Below are positions 24,201-32,600 of a DNA stretch of 64,000 bases, piece by piece. Origin of the DNA: Paenibacillus sp. 481 (GTDB lineage Bacteria; Bacillota; Bacilli; Paenibacillales; Paenibacillaceae); assembly GCF_021223605.1 (NCBI RefSeq), contig NZ_CP075175.1:4295501-4359500 (forward strand), in the 5' to 3' direction. Positions within the stretch are counted from its first letter, which is position 1, and each line of letters begins with the position of its first letter. Position numbers and translations under genes: made by a program. The notes under the pieces are model-generated. The model ran no database searches. It saw only the letters and a list, made by a program, of their open reading frames with translations, and was not told where the DNA came from.

Positions 24201-26596
24201 CCTTTATGGAACTGGACAACAGCTCGTTACGGCTGTTGTTGACAGGCGGGGAGAAGTTGAAGACGTATCGGAAGCAGAGCTACCAGCTCGTCAATAACTA
24301 TGGACCGACCGAAAACACGGTAGTGGCAACGAGCTACAGCGTACAGGAAGCGGAGACGAATTTGCCGATAGGAAAGCCGATTGATAATGTACGTGTGTAC
24401 ATTGTGAGCAAGGATGGCAAGCTGCAGCCCATCGGGATTCCAGGGGAGCTGTGCTTGGCAGGAGAAGGTCTGGCGCAAGGTTATTTGCACCAGCCAGAGA
24501 TGACGGCACAAAAGTTCGAAGCAAACCCGTACGAGGCGGAGGGGTTGCTGTATCGGACAGGCGATTTGGCGCGTTGGCGTGAGGATGGAAACATCGAATA
24601 CTTAGGCCGGATCGATAGCCAAGTGAAAGTGCGTGGATTTCGGGTGGAGCTGGGTGAAATTACGCAACGTCTCATCCAGCATGAAGCGGTGAAAGAGGCT
24701 GTCGTGCTAGGGAAGCAGGATAGTCGCGGACACGTGTATTTAGCGGCATATGTAGTTGGTCGGAAGGAATGGAGTGTGGCACAGCTGCGCACATGGCTTG
24801 CGCAAGCGCTGCCGGACTATATGGTTCCGACATACTATGTCGGGCTAGAAGCGCTTCCACTTACGGCAAATGGCAAAGTAGATGAGCGTGTTTTACCTGA
24901 GCCAGACAGAAGTCTCAGCGATGGTCATGCCGATGCTGCGCCTACTAATCCAATCGAAGAAATGCTATGTCAAGTATGGGCCGACATATTAGGCCTGGAG
25001 TCAGTTGGCATTCGCGATCATTTCTTTTCGCTTGGCGGTGATTCCATTAAAGCTATTCAAATCGCAGCGAAGCTCAATCATCGTGGTTATAAACTCGATG
25101 TTAAGGATTTATTCCGGTACCCAACCGTGGAACAGATCGGGCCATTTATAAGACAGGAAACGATTCAGGCTGATCAAGGGCTTATTACAGGTGAAGTTGG
25201 ATTGACGCCGATTCAAGCTTGGTTCTTTAACAATCGCTTCCAGAAGATGCACCATTGGAATCAAGCAATGATGTTGTACCGAAAAGAGCGATTTGTTCCA
25301 GATGTGCTTGGCTACGCCATGGATAGCCTCGTCAAACACCATGATGCGCTGCGCATGAGCTATCAGGTAGAGGCAGAGCGAGTCATTCAAACGAATCGTG
25401 GCTTGCAGGGGCGTATGTACTCGATCGATGTACATGATTTGACTGACTTGACAGATGAAACCGAGTTAAGGCTGCGAATTGAGAGTCTATCGACTGCTTT
25501 ACAGTCTAAAATGAGTCTGCAAGAGGGCCCGTTAATCAAACTTGGTTTGTATCAGACAGCGGAAGGCGATCATTTATTAATCGCTATTCATCATTTGGTT
25601 ATTGATGGGGTTTCTTGGCGGATTATGTTCGAAGATTTGGCAGATGCCTACAGGCAGGCAGAAAACAATCGGGAAATTAAGCTGCCACATAAATCCCATT
25701 CTTTTAAAGAATGGTCTGAACAATTGCAACAGTATGCGAATAGCAAACGAGCTTTACATGAAATCGAGTACTGGAAAGAGATTGAGTCCAAAGTAAAAGT
25801 AGGAAAAAGCATTCCGTTAATGAATGATACACAGCAAAATAAATGGGCCGATATTAGTCATGAAACGATGGTGCTATCCGTAACAGAGACAGCCAACTTA
25901 CTCGGAGATGTTCATCGTGCATATCGTACGGAAGTAAACGATTTAATGTTGACAGCCCTAGGATTAACTTTAAGAGAATGGACAGGCGAGCACAGCTTCC
26001 TTATTCAGCTCGAAGGACATGGTCGAGAGGATATTATTCCTAATTTGGATATAACGCGCACAGTGGGTTGGTTTACATCGATGTTCCCGATTCACCTAGA
26101 TATGTCGCATGCTAAGGAAATCGGGTACCAGCTCAAGTCCGTGAAGGAAATGCTAAGAAGCGTTCCACACAAGGGAATTGGGTACGGAATATTAAGTTAT
26201 TTAACAGAACCTGCTTTGCGTAATGGTCTTCAAGGTTCTTTATGTCCGGAAGTGAGCTTTAATTATTTGGGTCAATTTGATTCCTTGGCTCAAGGGGAAT
26301 TCGCGTTATCACCGATGCCGACAGGATTGTCGATGGATACAGAAAGAAAACATCTGTTAGATGTTACAGGGGTTGTTGTTGACAAGCAATTACGTGTAAC
26401 ACTTACGTATTCGACATTGCAATTTAATACAAGCGTGATGAGTACGCTAGTTCAAACGTATAAAGAGCAGCTTCTACAATGCATGAAGCACTGTATGAGC
26501 AAAGAAGATTCGGACATAACGCCGAGTGATGTTGGCGATGACCAACTCACCTTGGAAGAGCTTGATGCAATTGGAGAAATGGTTGATTTATTGTAG
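9230..26596 (+). CDS. Nonribosomal peptide synthetase, five modules: C-A-T x4, C-A-T-E
   Basis: This is a 5788-residue protein with ATG start at 9230. Approximate residues: C1 13-445, A1 467-964, T1 1003, C2 1067-1497, A2 1517-2062, T2 2106, C3 2167-2597, A3 2619-3114, T3 3157, C4 3216-3641, A4 3667-4157, T4 4197, C5 4279-4704, A5 4729-5224, T5 5267, E 5316-5757, then a TPSD-containing COM tail. C1 opens with the SMQQGMLFH pattern typical of C domains that accept a D-residue donor, which fits the E domain ending the previous protein. All C domains keep HHxxxDG. Pocket codes: A1, A2 and A3 DGFFLGVVF (Ile, possibly Val), A4 DVANFALIY (unassigned), A5 DAWFLGNVV (Leu, the tyrocidine/gramicidin S code). 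The E domain implies D-Leu. A2 has an Ala/Glu-rich insert, and A5 and most of A2 are near-duplicates of A domains in the next gene. Confidence 0.97.
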   Translation: MASMKLDKNNVEDILSLTSMQQGMLFHYVQSPESDLHFQQMSMRLTGTIDAERIEKAWNIVIECYQPLRTLFRWEKMDSPVQIILKKHHIQLRVHDFSRVPADEQQRCLEQIRTDDRLEKFDLGEVAFRITWCKLNDYECELTVSNHHILFDGWSNAILLKHFFSFHRMLVNEEPIRKPLQTTYKDYMMYLRKIDKDKQRQFWIEQLSGWNSQTMLPYDIPDKRNHSVQQTGQYRSKLQSSVSDRLQQFTKSRKITLASVLYGAWGVLLQKYNNGDDVIFGTTVSGRNNEVKHIDDLVGLFINTLPMRIQANPETTLDELLQHINQKMNATIPFESSSLAEIKQHTQLSPQEQLFNSIIVVENFPLDGVLKGDYALNMLSYIAFEMTIFDLTLAVTVNDGVEFQFKYNADMFHERTIARMSTQLEHVLEMMISSSHQKVSELLVQSKTEQQEVLIDWNQTQTTYPRNKTLSELFQRQVERSPDHIAVVYEGEQITYRELNRRANRLAHRLIRQGVQPNSIVGLMTERSLEMLVGIFGILKAGGAYLPLSPDFPQERIAFMLSDSEAKWIVAQQHFIDSSSDISITLADSACEVIGFEDKEYIKGDEYNPCANHTAEDLAYVIYTSGSTGRPKGTLIRQYNVSRVVLDTHYISLQQQDVVLQLSSYAFDGSTFDIFGALLNGSKLVMLSKDTLLDASGLAHIIREQQVTVFFVTTALFNTLVDVNIECFANVRKVLFGGELVSLSHVQRAVAYLGPGKIVHVYGPTESTVFATAYTIEQLDECLGTVPIGKPISNTTAYVLTDNLQPVPMGAAGELFIGGDGLAAGYLNNPQLTAKAFIAHPFIQGEQLYRTGDLVKMLPDGNIVYLGRIDHQIKIRGFRIEPGEITERLLQHEAVKEALVMARHYLNGQMYLCAYFVPCKKWSVDELKGHLAQTFSDYMIPSYFVALDQMPLTANGKVDRKALPEPMQLSNTTHVVHPSTLTEEKLTEIWRSILGIETLSVTDSFFDLGGHSLNAMRLAARILQQFNIKVSLQELFQASSVQQLGVLIDAKERQAVVLIHPAEPAEYYPVSSAQKRLYVIQQFEGAEKSYNIPIVLRVSGYLEVERLSQAIRWLTERHESLRTSFTMIDGSFMQQIHPQARIDLEFMESDPDQVTSLLQEQVRPFDLGAAPLMRVRVVRVQGEDDYLMIDIHHLVADGISVDVMLTELLDLYDEKILPNLPLQYKDYAVWQQDWMQSDYFHKQEAYWLEALAGEIPVLQLPTDFVRPSVQKFAGSRVQFELGPHVLERVKAGSARYGATMNMMFLCMFKVLLHKYTGQDDIIVGSPVSGRFHPDVERVVGMFVNTLPLRSHVSDDMTFIQFLGNTKKKVLRAYDYQEYPLEEMIEKLNVKKDLSRNPIFDVMFSYLSSDVTEVSSEHIAFSAYELETNVSKVDLTLTVLEKKDKLICQFEYSTHLFKRQTIERLVTHFVQIMNQLVDNGEQTLSEITMITPEEVQWLQSRLTETKTLYGKEKTLQQHFLEQVERTPDHTAIVCEGQTLTYRELNEQANRAARVLRAQGVGPNVIVAVLCDRSVEMIVALLAVLKAGGAYLPIDPDNPLERIRYMLEDSGAAWLVTRSHLIAAAEVAAKDAAEVVAEVVAKAVSEAIAEAASEATPEARPEAASGATKHDTYAAIPILQQFKGKLIVIEEAMSDAQRFDEQMKDCCDVAVDSSSDDLAYVIYTSGSTGKPKGTLVKHYNVSRVVKATNYIQIDEKDNVLQLSNYAFDGSTFDIYGALLNGATLVLLKREDVTDIGKLAGTIREQGITVFFITTALFNVLIDLDASCLKNVRKVLFGGENVSVSHVRQALEVVGEDVLTHVYGPTESTVFATAYSIREVEEGAATVPIGRPLANTEAYVMDGKMRMQPRGIPGELCLGGDGLAEGYLNQHELTAEKFVAHPYVSGEKLYRTGDLVRVSEDGQIEYIGRIDQQVKIRGFRIEPGEIASYLVMHPAVSEAYVSVYDKINEQPLLCVHYTLNSDCSVMALRTFLRAGLPEFMIPDQFIQLDQLPLTPNGKVDRLALPLPDLNKQISEQFTAPTNETEESIVRLWESILGVDRVGIHNHFFEIGGNSIKAIVLSSRIKKQFGVDLPLRSIFQYPTVSEQAKFIQILDRISFDRIMPAQPSDSYPATAQQARLFIIQQFEDAGLSYNMPVALRIDGSFDAQRLERALQSLIQRHESLRTSFTAEGGQIKQRVHEKVDFCLPVMEVEANNWQSLATAFIQPFDLSQAPLLRSAVAQVKDEFAVLFIDMHHIISDGVSMQLFLQELLDLYEAKPLPSLELQYKDYAVWQLDQEASTASEAAEQYWLKAFAGDIPVLALPTDYFRPTVKQYRGARIQFSIEQEHVQVLKNMGAKHGATLNMILLTVYAQFLAKYTGQEDIIIGTPMLGRNHADLEQVMGMFVQTLPVRLYPQSDKSFVSLLQETRDQVLHVTEHYAFSLERLVEKLRIARDTSRNPLFDTMFALQSIDVTPRVVESARFTPIELETGAAKFDLMLTASEQANGLVFEMEFDTALFGTATIERMVKHLQQLIRKVALHSEIPLHEISMLSAEEEHQFINEFNEIHVAHVGYPRDRTIQELFEEQVALVPDRIAVVHNGSELTYAELNVRANRLAKALRDRGVVRQSIVALLLDRSIDMIVTLIAVLKAGGAYVPVDPHYPADRIQFMLEDSGAAWLLTTEGSDNIPTNFKGQVIDVNEAVRSEPSNPSMDHAIQPSLDLPGIYSASDLAYIIYTSGSTGKPKGNLTAHYNVTRVVKHTNYIEIVPTDRILQLSNYAFDGSTFDFYAALLNGAQLVLLSSEDMNLHSIAETISKQQITVFFITTALFNTLIDYDPNCLSRVRKILFGGEKVSLTHVQKAFAVTGPGKLVHVYGPTESTVFATYYPIDVVDPNTATIPIGKPISHTEAYILDSHLQIQPIGVHGQLCLSGDGLVEGYLNNDELTLQKFVDHPFKPGKKLYLTGDLAKFSYDGHIDYIGRMDKQLKIRGFRIEPDEIKARIVQHEAVKEAIVIPMLDEHEQAYLCAYYVAQQPISRSELRQSLRSVLPGYMMPAFLVEVEQFTLTPNGKIDQRLLPKPEEDVFSEKYAPPERVTEIRLARMMEEVLGIGSVGLHHNFFDIGGQSLKAMILTSRIQKEFGIQFSLQQVFEYPNVKEMASIIDDAANTGYISIQPAEVKEVYPATSAQKRLYVISQMDRSSLLYNMPIAFEVHGEIDLQRLDHAVHLLSDRHEILRTSLEMKHGELVQRVHSEAAIKLEVVETIGTIASNVNNWLQEWVRPFALNQAPLARICLLRVDTHRSLLVLDMHHTISDGMSMNIYLEELMRLYRGEALPQLSLQYKDYAVWQQQCYSSDKMKQQESFWVEEMSGELPVLEWHTDYPRPRIQQFDGNRIRVELSKSTSEQLYRLSEQKGVTLFMLLLSVYNVFLYKCTGQEDIIVGTPIAGRTHADVERMAGMFVNTLALRNYPAADKTFSHFLQEIKRNVLHAFIHQDYSLEQLLEQLDVNRNLSHSPLFNTMLVLQNMDSVAYSLDQVALQPYEMENRTAKFDLTVGITAYKGQLSFEWEYNTHLFRKDTIERMSSNLIQLIHAIIEQPEQSIAQLEWVCEEQQRQIVDRFCSNETSFPQDKTIHQLMEEQAALHPDRIVLVDEEEQFTYEQVNKSANQLAHLLRAKGVGPNQIVGILAERSVEMVIGILAILKAGGAYLPLDHHFPEERIAYMLEDSQAQVVLVQHHLVEHMNSLSQEIIVLHRETAYVEVSTNLEKINDPDDLAYIIYTSGSTGKPKGVLIKHRSVVNILHALEMDYPLCEDDAYLFKTTYTFDVSVAELFGWIVGRGRLVVLKAGDERDPQAILTAIEKHHISHINFVPSMLRLMFVNKHRIHIMNRLTYVFAAGEALSNDLVALFYSQLDHAELVNLYGPTESTIYATQFNISRNWQGPTPIGRPVRNVRAYILSRDDQHQPIGVPGELCLAGEGLAVAYLNRPDLTAEKFTPHPVLTGETIYRTGDLAVWDPEGIIHYLGRQDQQVKVRGYRIELGEIRARLLELDGIEDAIVTVIHTDQNEPYLCGYVVANRVKTTAEMRQHLKKELPDYMVPASYVQLETFSYTASGKIDTKSLPQPTGGVERDNVYVPPATETEKQLVLIWSEILSVQQVGAEDDFFMLGGHSLKATLLIARIQEILNVEVPFRDVFTKTTVREMAAGIDAASASRIQGVNSDERNYGASMLPRAVVDPIKSADPSDLYPALPSQVRLFVLQQFNHDNLSYNMPAVMKWNGSLHVERFQQACEYLVVRHEALRTTFQMVEGELKQRIHDANSAVFPVFSYCQTEEESIPSLIQAFIRPFDLSEGPLIRMKLVQITTSEYVFLLDMHHIISDGMSLQVFMQELQLLLHGDELPDLPFQFKDYAVWQLNRLSDSVNAQHEQYWERVFDTDVPVLQLPTDFSRPAIQQFEGNRILKKLNAPLSHSLQQFAAKQNATLFITLLAAYYKLLHIYSGQDDIVVGIPVSGRAKQELHQIIGMFVNTVAIRTQLEEGQSFSHFLATVKNNVLEAQEHQDYPLEKVIERFGTERDLGRNPLFDTMFTFKNEEQSGVGKGDISFSPYDFEHLYTKFDLTVGAMVSDQQIVIEFEFNTKLFKQSTMERMARHFVHVLEQIVAKPNERLSELHVLTASEEKQLLDVFNDTFVAHPVECTIHELFERQVALTPDHPAVVFETASDDAEHEVEKAGRGKAEHVQLTYRELNERANQLASILRHKGAGIHTVVGIMMERSLDMLVGVLGILKSGAAYMPIDPAYPQERIEYMLQDSGTSLVVTHREGLKSTTFAGEVVDVDLLSLHTENEQEISLNRTSVEASHSAYIIYTSGSTGKPKGVAVAHRSLVNLSCWHNRHFSVTALDRSTKFAGFGFDASVWEVFPYLIAGATLFIVPDEARTDVQRLNAFMERNGITISFLPTPICEPFMELDNSSLRLLLTGGEKLKTYRKQSYQLVNNYGPTENTVVATSYSVQEAETNLPIGKPIDNVRVYIVSKDGKLQPIGIPGELCLAGEGLAQGYLHQPEMTAQKFEANPYEAEGLLYRTGDLARWREDGNIEYLGRIDSQVKVRGFRVELGEITQRLIQHEAVKEAVVLGKQDSRGHVYLAAYVVGRKEWSVAQLRTWLAQALPDYMVPTYYVGLEALPLTANGKVDERVLPEPDRSLSDGHADAAPTNPIEEMLCQVWADILGLESVGIRDHFFSLGGDSIKAIQIAAKLNHRGYKLDVKDLFRYPTVEQIGPFIRQETIQADQGLITGEVGLTPIQAWFFNNRFQKMHHWNQAMMLYRKERFVPDVLGYAMDSLVKHHDALRMSYQVEAERVIQTNRGLQGRMYSIDVHDLTDLTDETELRLRIESLSTALQSKMSLQEGPLIKLGLYQTAEGDHLLIAIHHLVIDGVSWRIMFEDLADAYRQAENNREIKLPHKSHSFKEWSEQLQQYANSKRALHEIEYWKEIESKVKVGKSIPLMNDTQQNKWADISHETMVLSVTETANLLGDVHRAYRTEVNDLMLTALGLTLREWTGEHSFLIQLEGHGREDIIPNLDITRTVGWFTSMFPIHLDMSHAKEIGYQLKSVKEMLRSVPHKGIGYGILSYLTEPALRNGLQGSLCPEVSFNYLGQFDSLAQGEFALSPMPTGLSMDTERKHLLDVTGVVVDKQLRVTLTYSTLQFNTSVMSTLVQTYKEQLLQCMKHCMSKEDSDITPSDVGDDQLTLEELDAIGEMVDLL
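13751..15150 (+). repeat. Duplicated Ile adenylation core, copy 1
   Basis: This block is nearly identical in DNA to 28074-29437 in the next gene. It begins in the C-A linker and ends at the A8 motif (QVKIRGF), so it covers the large A subdomain with the substrate pocket but not the small C-terminal subdomain; after base 15150 the two copies diverge at once. Copy 1 is 36 bp longer because of an expanded Ala/Glu-rich insert. This points to recent duplication or gene conversion between modules. Confidence 0.93.
14085..14235 (+). repeat. Low-complexity Ala/Glu-rich insert inside the A2 domain
   Basis: Between the A2 and A3 core motifs the protein carries short imperfect repeats of the type EA, EAAS, EVVA and PEA, with GCx and GAA codons dominating. 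Other Ile-type A domains in the window have a short loop here. The equivalent insert in the third synthetase is 12 residues shorter, as expected from repeat slippage. It should lie on a surface loop away from the substrate pocket. Confidence 0.85.
23252..24907 (+). repeat. Duplicated Leu adenylation domain, copy 1
   Basis: Nearly identical in DNA to 34323-35990. The block runs from the last helix of the preceding C domain through the whole A domain to just after the A10 motif (LPEPD). The other copy is 12 bp longer because of one extra DTEN-type unit. The edges coincide with the C-A linker and the A-T junction, so a complete A domain was copied. Confidence 0.93.
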
Positions 26597-26618
26597 CAAG
26601 CATGTAGTAAGTAGATTA

Positions 26619-26650
26619 GGTAGAGAATAGACGTTTTTCTATTCTCTACC
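26619..26650 (+). promoter_or_regulatory. Perfect 12-bp hairpin between second and third NRPS genes
   Basis: Arms GGTAGAGAATAG (26619-26630) and CTATTCTCTACC (26639-26650) flank the 8-base loop ACGTTTTT. It sits 10 bases upstream of the AGGAGG ribosome site of the third synthetase and 22 bases after the stop of the second. It lacks a downstream T-run, so an mRNA-stabilising or partial-attenuation role is more likely than full termination. The role is inferred. Confidence 0.6.
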
Positions 26651-26675
26651 TCTCATTCCAAGGAGGATTCGGATC

Positions 26676-29600
26676 GTGGACAAGAGCAAAATCGATAAAA
26701 TATACCCCTTATCTTCAATGCAAGAAGGGATGCTTTTTCATTCATTGCTTAGCCAAGAAGAAGCTACATATTTCGAGCAAGTGATACTCAAGTTGAACGG
26801 ACAGGTAGACCCGCTTGTTTTTGAACAAAGCGTGAAGGTTGTTATTGATCGATATGATATTTTTCGCACCGTCTTTCTTCATCTTAAAGTACAGAGACCG
26901 CGCCAAGTCGTCTTAAAAGAGAGGCCTTTTCAGCTTTATGTTGAAGATTTGACACATCTAGTTGAGAAAGAACAGCAGCAGTATTTGGAGCAATATATCG
27001 AACGGGACAAACAAAAAGGTTTTGAATTGTCTAAAGACGTGCTTATGCGCTTTGCACTTTTTCAAATTGGACAATCCGATTTTCAGTTAATTTGGAGCTA
27101 TCATCATATTTTAATGGACGGTTGGTGTACTTCCATTGTACTCGGTGAGCTGTTTCACATTTATCAATGTCTACATGCAGGCAAGCCCATTCTGTTAGCA
27201 CCTCCTACATCTTATGGAACATTCATAAAGTGGCTCGAGCAACAGGATAACGATGCTGCGACCGATTATTGGAACATGTATCTTCAACATTACGAGCTAA
27301 CGGCTGAGGTGCCCCTGAAGCAGCAGAATGGAGGGAATGCAAGCGCAAACCCCGATGTGAAATATGAAAATGCACAAGTGTTGCTAACGATTGATGAATC
27401 ACTGACGCATTCTTTTATGGAACTTGCGAAGCAGCTTCAAGTCACAGCCAATTGTCTGTTTCAGACGCTATGGGGCATATTGTTGCAGCGCTACAACAAT
27501 ACGGACGATGTCGTGTTCGGTGCGGTTGTTTCTGGGCGCCCAGCTGCTATTCAAGGAATCGAAACAATGGTCGGTTTATTTATCAATACGATACCGGTCA
27601 GAATTCAAACAGAAGCGGGTCAAACGGTGTCAGCACTCGTTCAACGCGTTCAGGAGGCTGCGATACAATCCGAACAATACAGTTATGTATCGCTAGCGGA
27701 TATTCAAGCTAAAAGTCAGTTGAGTCGCAATTTGTTTCAACATATTGTGACCTACCAGAACTTTGGTATGGCTTCGATGAACACCCTTTCTGACAAAGGA
27801 GAGTTACCGTTCACTATAGGTGATGTCAGCACGTATGAACAATCCAATTATGACTTCAACATTATGGTGGCACCACATGCACAATTAGGGCTTAAGTTTA
27901 TGTTTAATGCTGCGGTGTATGATGCAGCTCTTCCCTATCGGTTAGTGGAGCATTTTACATGTATGCTCAACCAGGTCGTACAAAATCCAGAAATTGCAGT
28001 AGAGCAATTGACTATTTCGTCCGATGCGGAGACGCAGTGGCTGCTGACGGAACTAACAGAAACGAAGTCCATATACGGCAAGGAAAAAACGTTGCAGCAG
28101 CACTTTGCGGAGCAAGTTGAGCGAACACCGGACCGTACGGCTATTGTGTTTGAAGGTCAAACGCTGACATACCGCGAGCTGAATGAACAGGCGAATCGAG
28201 CGGCACGCGTGCTGCGCGCTCAGGGGGTAGGGCCGAATGTGATCGTAGCTGTGCTGTGCGATCGATCGGTAGAAATGATTGTCGCGCTGCTGGCTATTCT
28301 CAAGGCAGGGGGAGCGTACCTTCCCATTGATCCCGACAATCCGCTCGAGCGTATTCGCTACATGCTAGAGGACAGCGGCGCGGCATGGCTTGTAACGCGC
28401 TCGCATTTGATCGCTGCTGCGGAGGTTGCTGCTAAAGCTGCTGCTGAAGTTGTTGCGAAAGCCGTGTTGGAAGCGACACCGGAAGCTAGGCCAGAAGCGG
28501 CATCAGGTGCTACTAAGCACGATACATATGCAGCAATACCTATTCTGCAACAATTTAAAGGAAAGCTTATCGTGATAGAGGAAGCCATGTCTGACGCACA
28601 ACGGTTCGATGAGCAGATGAAGGATTGCTGCGATGTAGCTGTAGACAGCAGCTCAGACGATTTGGCGTATGTTATTTATACGTCTGGCTCCACAGGGAAG
28701 CCCAAGGGCACGCTTGTGAAGCACTACAATGTAAGTCGAGTAGTCAAAGCAACGAACTACATTCAAATCGATGAGAAGGACAACGTACTGCAATTGTCCA
28801 ACTATGCCTTTGATGGTTCAACGTTCGATATTTACGGAGCGTTGTTGAATGGTGCGACGCTGGTGCTATTGAAGCGTGAAGATGTGACGGACATCGGGAA
28901 GCTTGCAGGAACGATTCGAGAGCAAGGCATTACGGTGTTCTTTATTACAACGGCTTTATTTAATGTGTTGATTGATTTGGATGCGAGCTGCTTAAAGAAC
29001 GTGCGCAAAGTATTGTTCGGCGGGGAGAACGTATCGGTGTCCCACGTTCGACAAGCACTGGAAGTGGTAGGAGAAGATGTGCTGACACACGTCTACGGCC
29101 CGACGGAAAGCACGGTATTTGCCACGGCGTATTCGATACGGGAGGTGGAAGAAGGTGCGGCAACGGTGCCGATCGGTCGTCCGCTAGCTAACACAGAAGC
29201 GTATGTCATGGACAGCAAAATGCGAATGCAGCCGCGAGGAATTCCGGGGGAGCTATGCTTAGGTGGAGACGGGCTGGCCGCAGGCTATTTGAATCAGCAC
29301 GAATTAACTGCTGAGAAATTCGTGGCGCACCCATATGTGTCTGGCGAGAAGCTGTATCGGACAGGGGACTTGGTTCGTGTCTCGGAAGATGGACAGATCG
29401 AATATATCGGTCGTATCGACCAGCAGGTTAAAATTCGCGGCTTCCGCATCGAACCCGACGAAATTGCAGTTCAGTTACGTGAGCATCCGGCAATCCAAGA
29501 AGCAGTTGTCGTTGCCATTCAGGGTGGGACTGGGGAATCCCATTATTTGTGCGCATATTACGTACCCAATCAACCCATTGAGGTTGCCGAGTTACGTACA

Positions 29601-32600
29601 CATATTGCAGCAATATTGCCTCAATATATGGTTCCGACCTATTACGTTGAACTTAATCGTATTCCATTAACGCCAAACGGTAAAATAGACAAAAAAGCGC
29701 TTCCCCAACCGAATAGTAGTGAACATTTTGCTGCTGCACTTTATGTACCACCTGAAAATGAAACTGAGGCTGACCTGCTCTTGATTTGGGAAGACGTATT
29801 GGGCTCTACAGGAATAGGAACGTCGGACAGCTTTTTCGAACGAGGTGGACATTCCCTTAAGGCGATTATGTTAATGTCTCGCATTCAAAAGCAATTTCAT
29901 GTAGATATTCCATTGCGTCTTATTTTGCAGCATCCTACCATTAAAAGCATGGCGAGCCTCATTTTGAATGGTACAGAACAAGAACAGGACGTAATTGCAG
30001 CAGCAAGTCCAATGGAATATTATCCGGCTTCATCGGCACAGAAACGAATGTATATGGTAAGTCAATTTCAGGAAGTGGGAACGTCTTACAATATACCTTA
30101 CCTTACACATATTAGAGGTCCGCTAGACATAGAGCGTTTACGACAAGCTGTGAGTAAATTAACGGATCGGCACGAATCGTTGCGTACCTCATTCATGTTG
30201 CTAAACAATGAAATCGTGCAGCAGATTCACGACCAAGTAGACGTTCCGTTTACGGTTATTTTGTGTACACGCGAAGAGGTCGCCAGCTACAGTTCAACCT
30301 TTATTCGTCCATTTGTGTTGCAGCAAGCCCCGCTGCTACGTGTAGAGCTTCTGCAATTAGCGGAAGAAGAATTCGTATTGATGATCGATGTACACCATAT
30401 CGTTTCAGATGGTATATCGTCGCAAATTCTTATTAGGGAGCTGCAGCAGCTATATGATACAAAATCATTGCCGCAGCTTCGAATCCAGTACAAAGATTAT
30501 GCTGTCTGGCAATTGCAGCAAGCTCAATCAGACACCATGAAAAAGCATGAAGACTATTGGCTGGCACAATTTCATGGGGAAGTGCCTGTACTGGAGTTGC
30601 CGACTGATTTTCCTAGGTCTGCTGTTAAACAATACGAAGGTAATCGCCACGTCTTTCGTGTGGATCGCCAAATCGTGGATCAGCTTTCGCAGGTGTGTCA
30701 CAAACAGCAATCCACGCTATATATGATATTGTTAGCTGCTTATCATGTATTTTTGTCCCGTTATTCGGGACAAGACGATATCGTTATCGGCTCGCCAATA
30801 GCAGGTCGTTCCCATGTTGATTTAGAACCGATTGTTGGTATGTTCGTGAATACACTTGCTATTCGCAATACATGTTCATCGGAGCAAACCTTTATTAACT
30901 TTTTAACAGATGTAAAAGAGACCGTCCTGCGTGCTTTTGAGCATGAGCAATATCCGCTTGAAGAAGTAATAAATAAGTTGGATTTGCAGCGTGACAGTAG
31001 TCGGAATCCTTTATTCGACACGATGTTCGCCCTACAAAATATGCAGCTGGCACAAAATGAGAGCAGCGAACTTGTCTTTCAACCATATCCTTTCAACTTA
31101 GAAATATCCAAATTTGATCTTATGTTCGTTGCCTTACAGCAAGAAGATGGACTATATGTTGAAATCGAATATCGAACAAGTCTATTCAAGGCTGAAACGA
31201 TTGAACGTATGGGTAAGCATTTTGCCAGACTCTTAACAGAAATCGCTATCCATCCAGAGCGCTTAATAGGACAACTTTCAATGATCAGTGAAGATGAAGA
31301 AATGCTGTTCGATAAGGTGAATGCTACGGACATCAGCTCTACACAGCTGACGCTAGCTCAAATATTCGAAATGCAGGTTGAATCAGCACCTGAGAAAATC
31401 GCCTTGACCATAGGAGAGCGTGACGTTAGCTACCAAACGTTAAATAAGCGTGCCAATCAAATAGCTCACTTTCTACGCGCTAATCAAGTAGGTGCGAACG
31501 CGAGAGTCGCGCTTATGTTATCGCGTTCTACTGATATGATAGCCGCCATTTTTGGCGTAATGAAGGCAGGAGGAGCATATGTTCCAATCGATCCGGACTA
31601 TCCTGCTGACCGTGTCAACTACATGCTGCATGACAGCCAAGCGTTGTTATTGCTGACCGATCAAGAGATCGGCGACACGGTCCAATTTGAGGGTGAAATT
31701 AAACAACTGCAGCAGATCGAATTAAGCGATTTTCCGAGCAGCAATATGGTAGCTAACTGTTCGCCTAGCGATTTGGCTTATGTGATGTATACATCCGGTT
31801 CTACAGGACGACCTAAAGGCACGTTAACGACACATCAAAACATTATTAGAGTTGTGAAAAATACGAATTATATTCAAATACAGCCTGATGATAGACTCTT
31901 GCAGTTATCCAATTATGCCTTTGATGGCTCGACCTTTGATATTTTTGGGGCATTACTCAATTGCGCTAGACTCGTATTGGTGTCTAAAGATACCATGTTG
32001 GATATCGATGCGTTAACTGAACTTATTCAGCGAGAGCAAATTACGGTATTTTTTATTACAACAGCACTCTTCAATACACTGGTCGATGTCAATGTAGGCG
32101 CTTTGCAGCGAGTGCGAAAAATTTTGTTCGGTGGAGAGAAAGTGTCCATTCGCCATGTACGATCAGCGTACTCTATCCTTGGACCAGGCAAGCTTGTTCA
32201 TATGTATGGACCAACCGAAAGCACCGTGTATGCGACGTTCTACCCTATTCTACAAGTAGAAGCGAATGCTCATACCGTTCCAATCGGCCGACCACTTGCC
32301 AACACGCAGGTATATGTACTCGACCGTCATGATCGGCTGCAAATGATAGGTGTGCCTGGTGAATTGTGCATTTCGGGGCAAGGATTATGCGAAGGTTATT
32401 TAAACAATGCGGAAATGACGGCGGAAAAGTTTGTCGAGCATCCATTCCTGCCTCATGAGCGACTTTATAGAACTGGTGACCTTGTAAAAATGCTGCCAGA
32501 CGGCAACTTGGAATATATTTCGCGTATGGACAATCAGGTTAAACTGCGCGGCTATCGGATTGAACTCGGTGAAATTACGAGACAACTCCTAGCGATTGAA

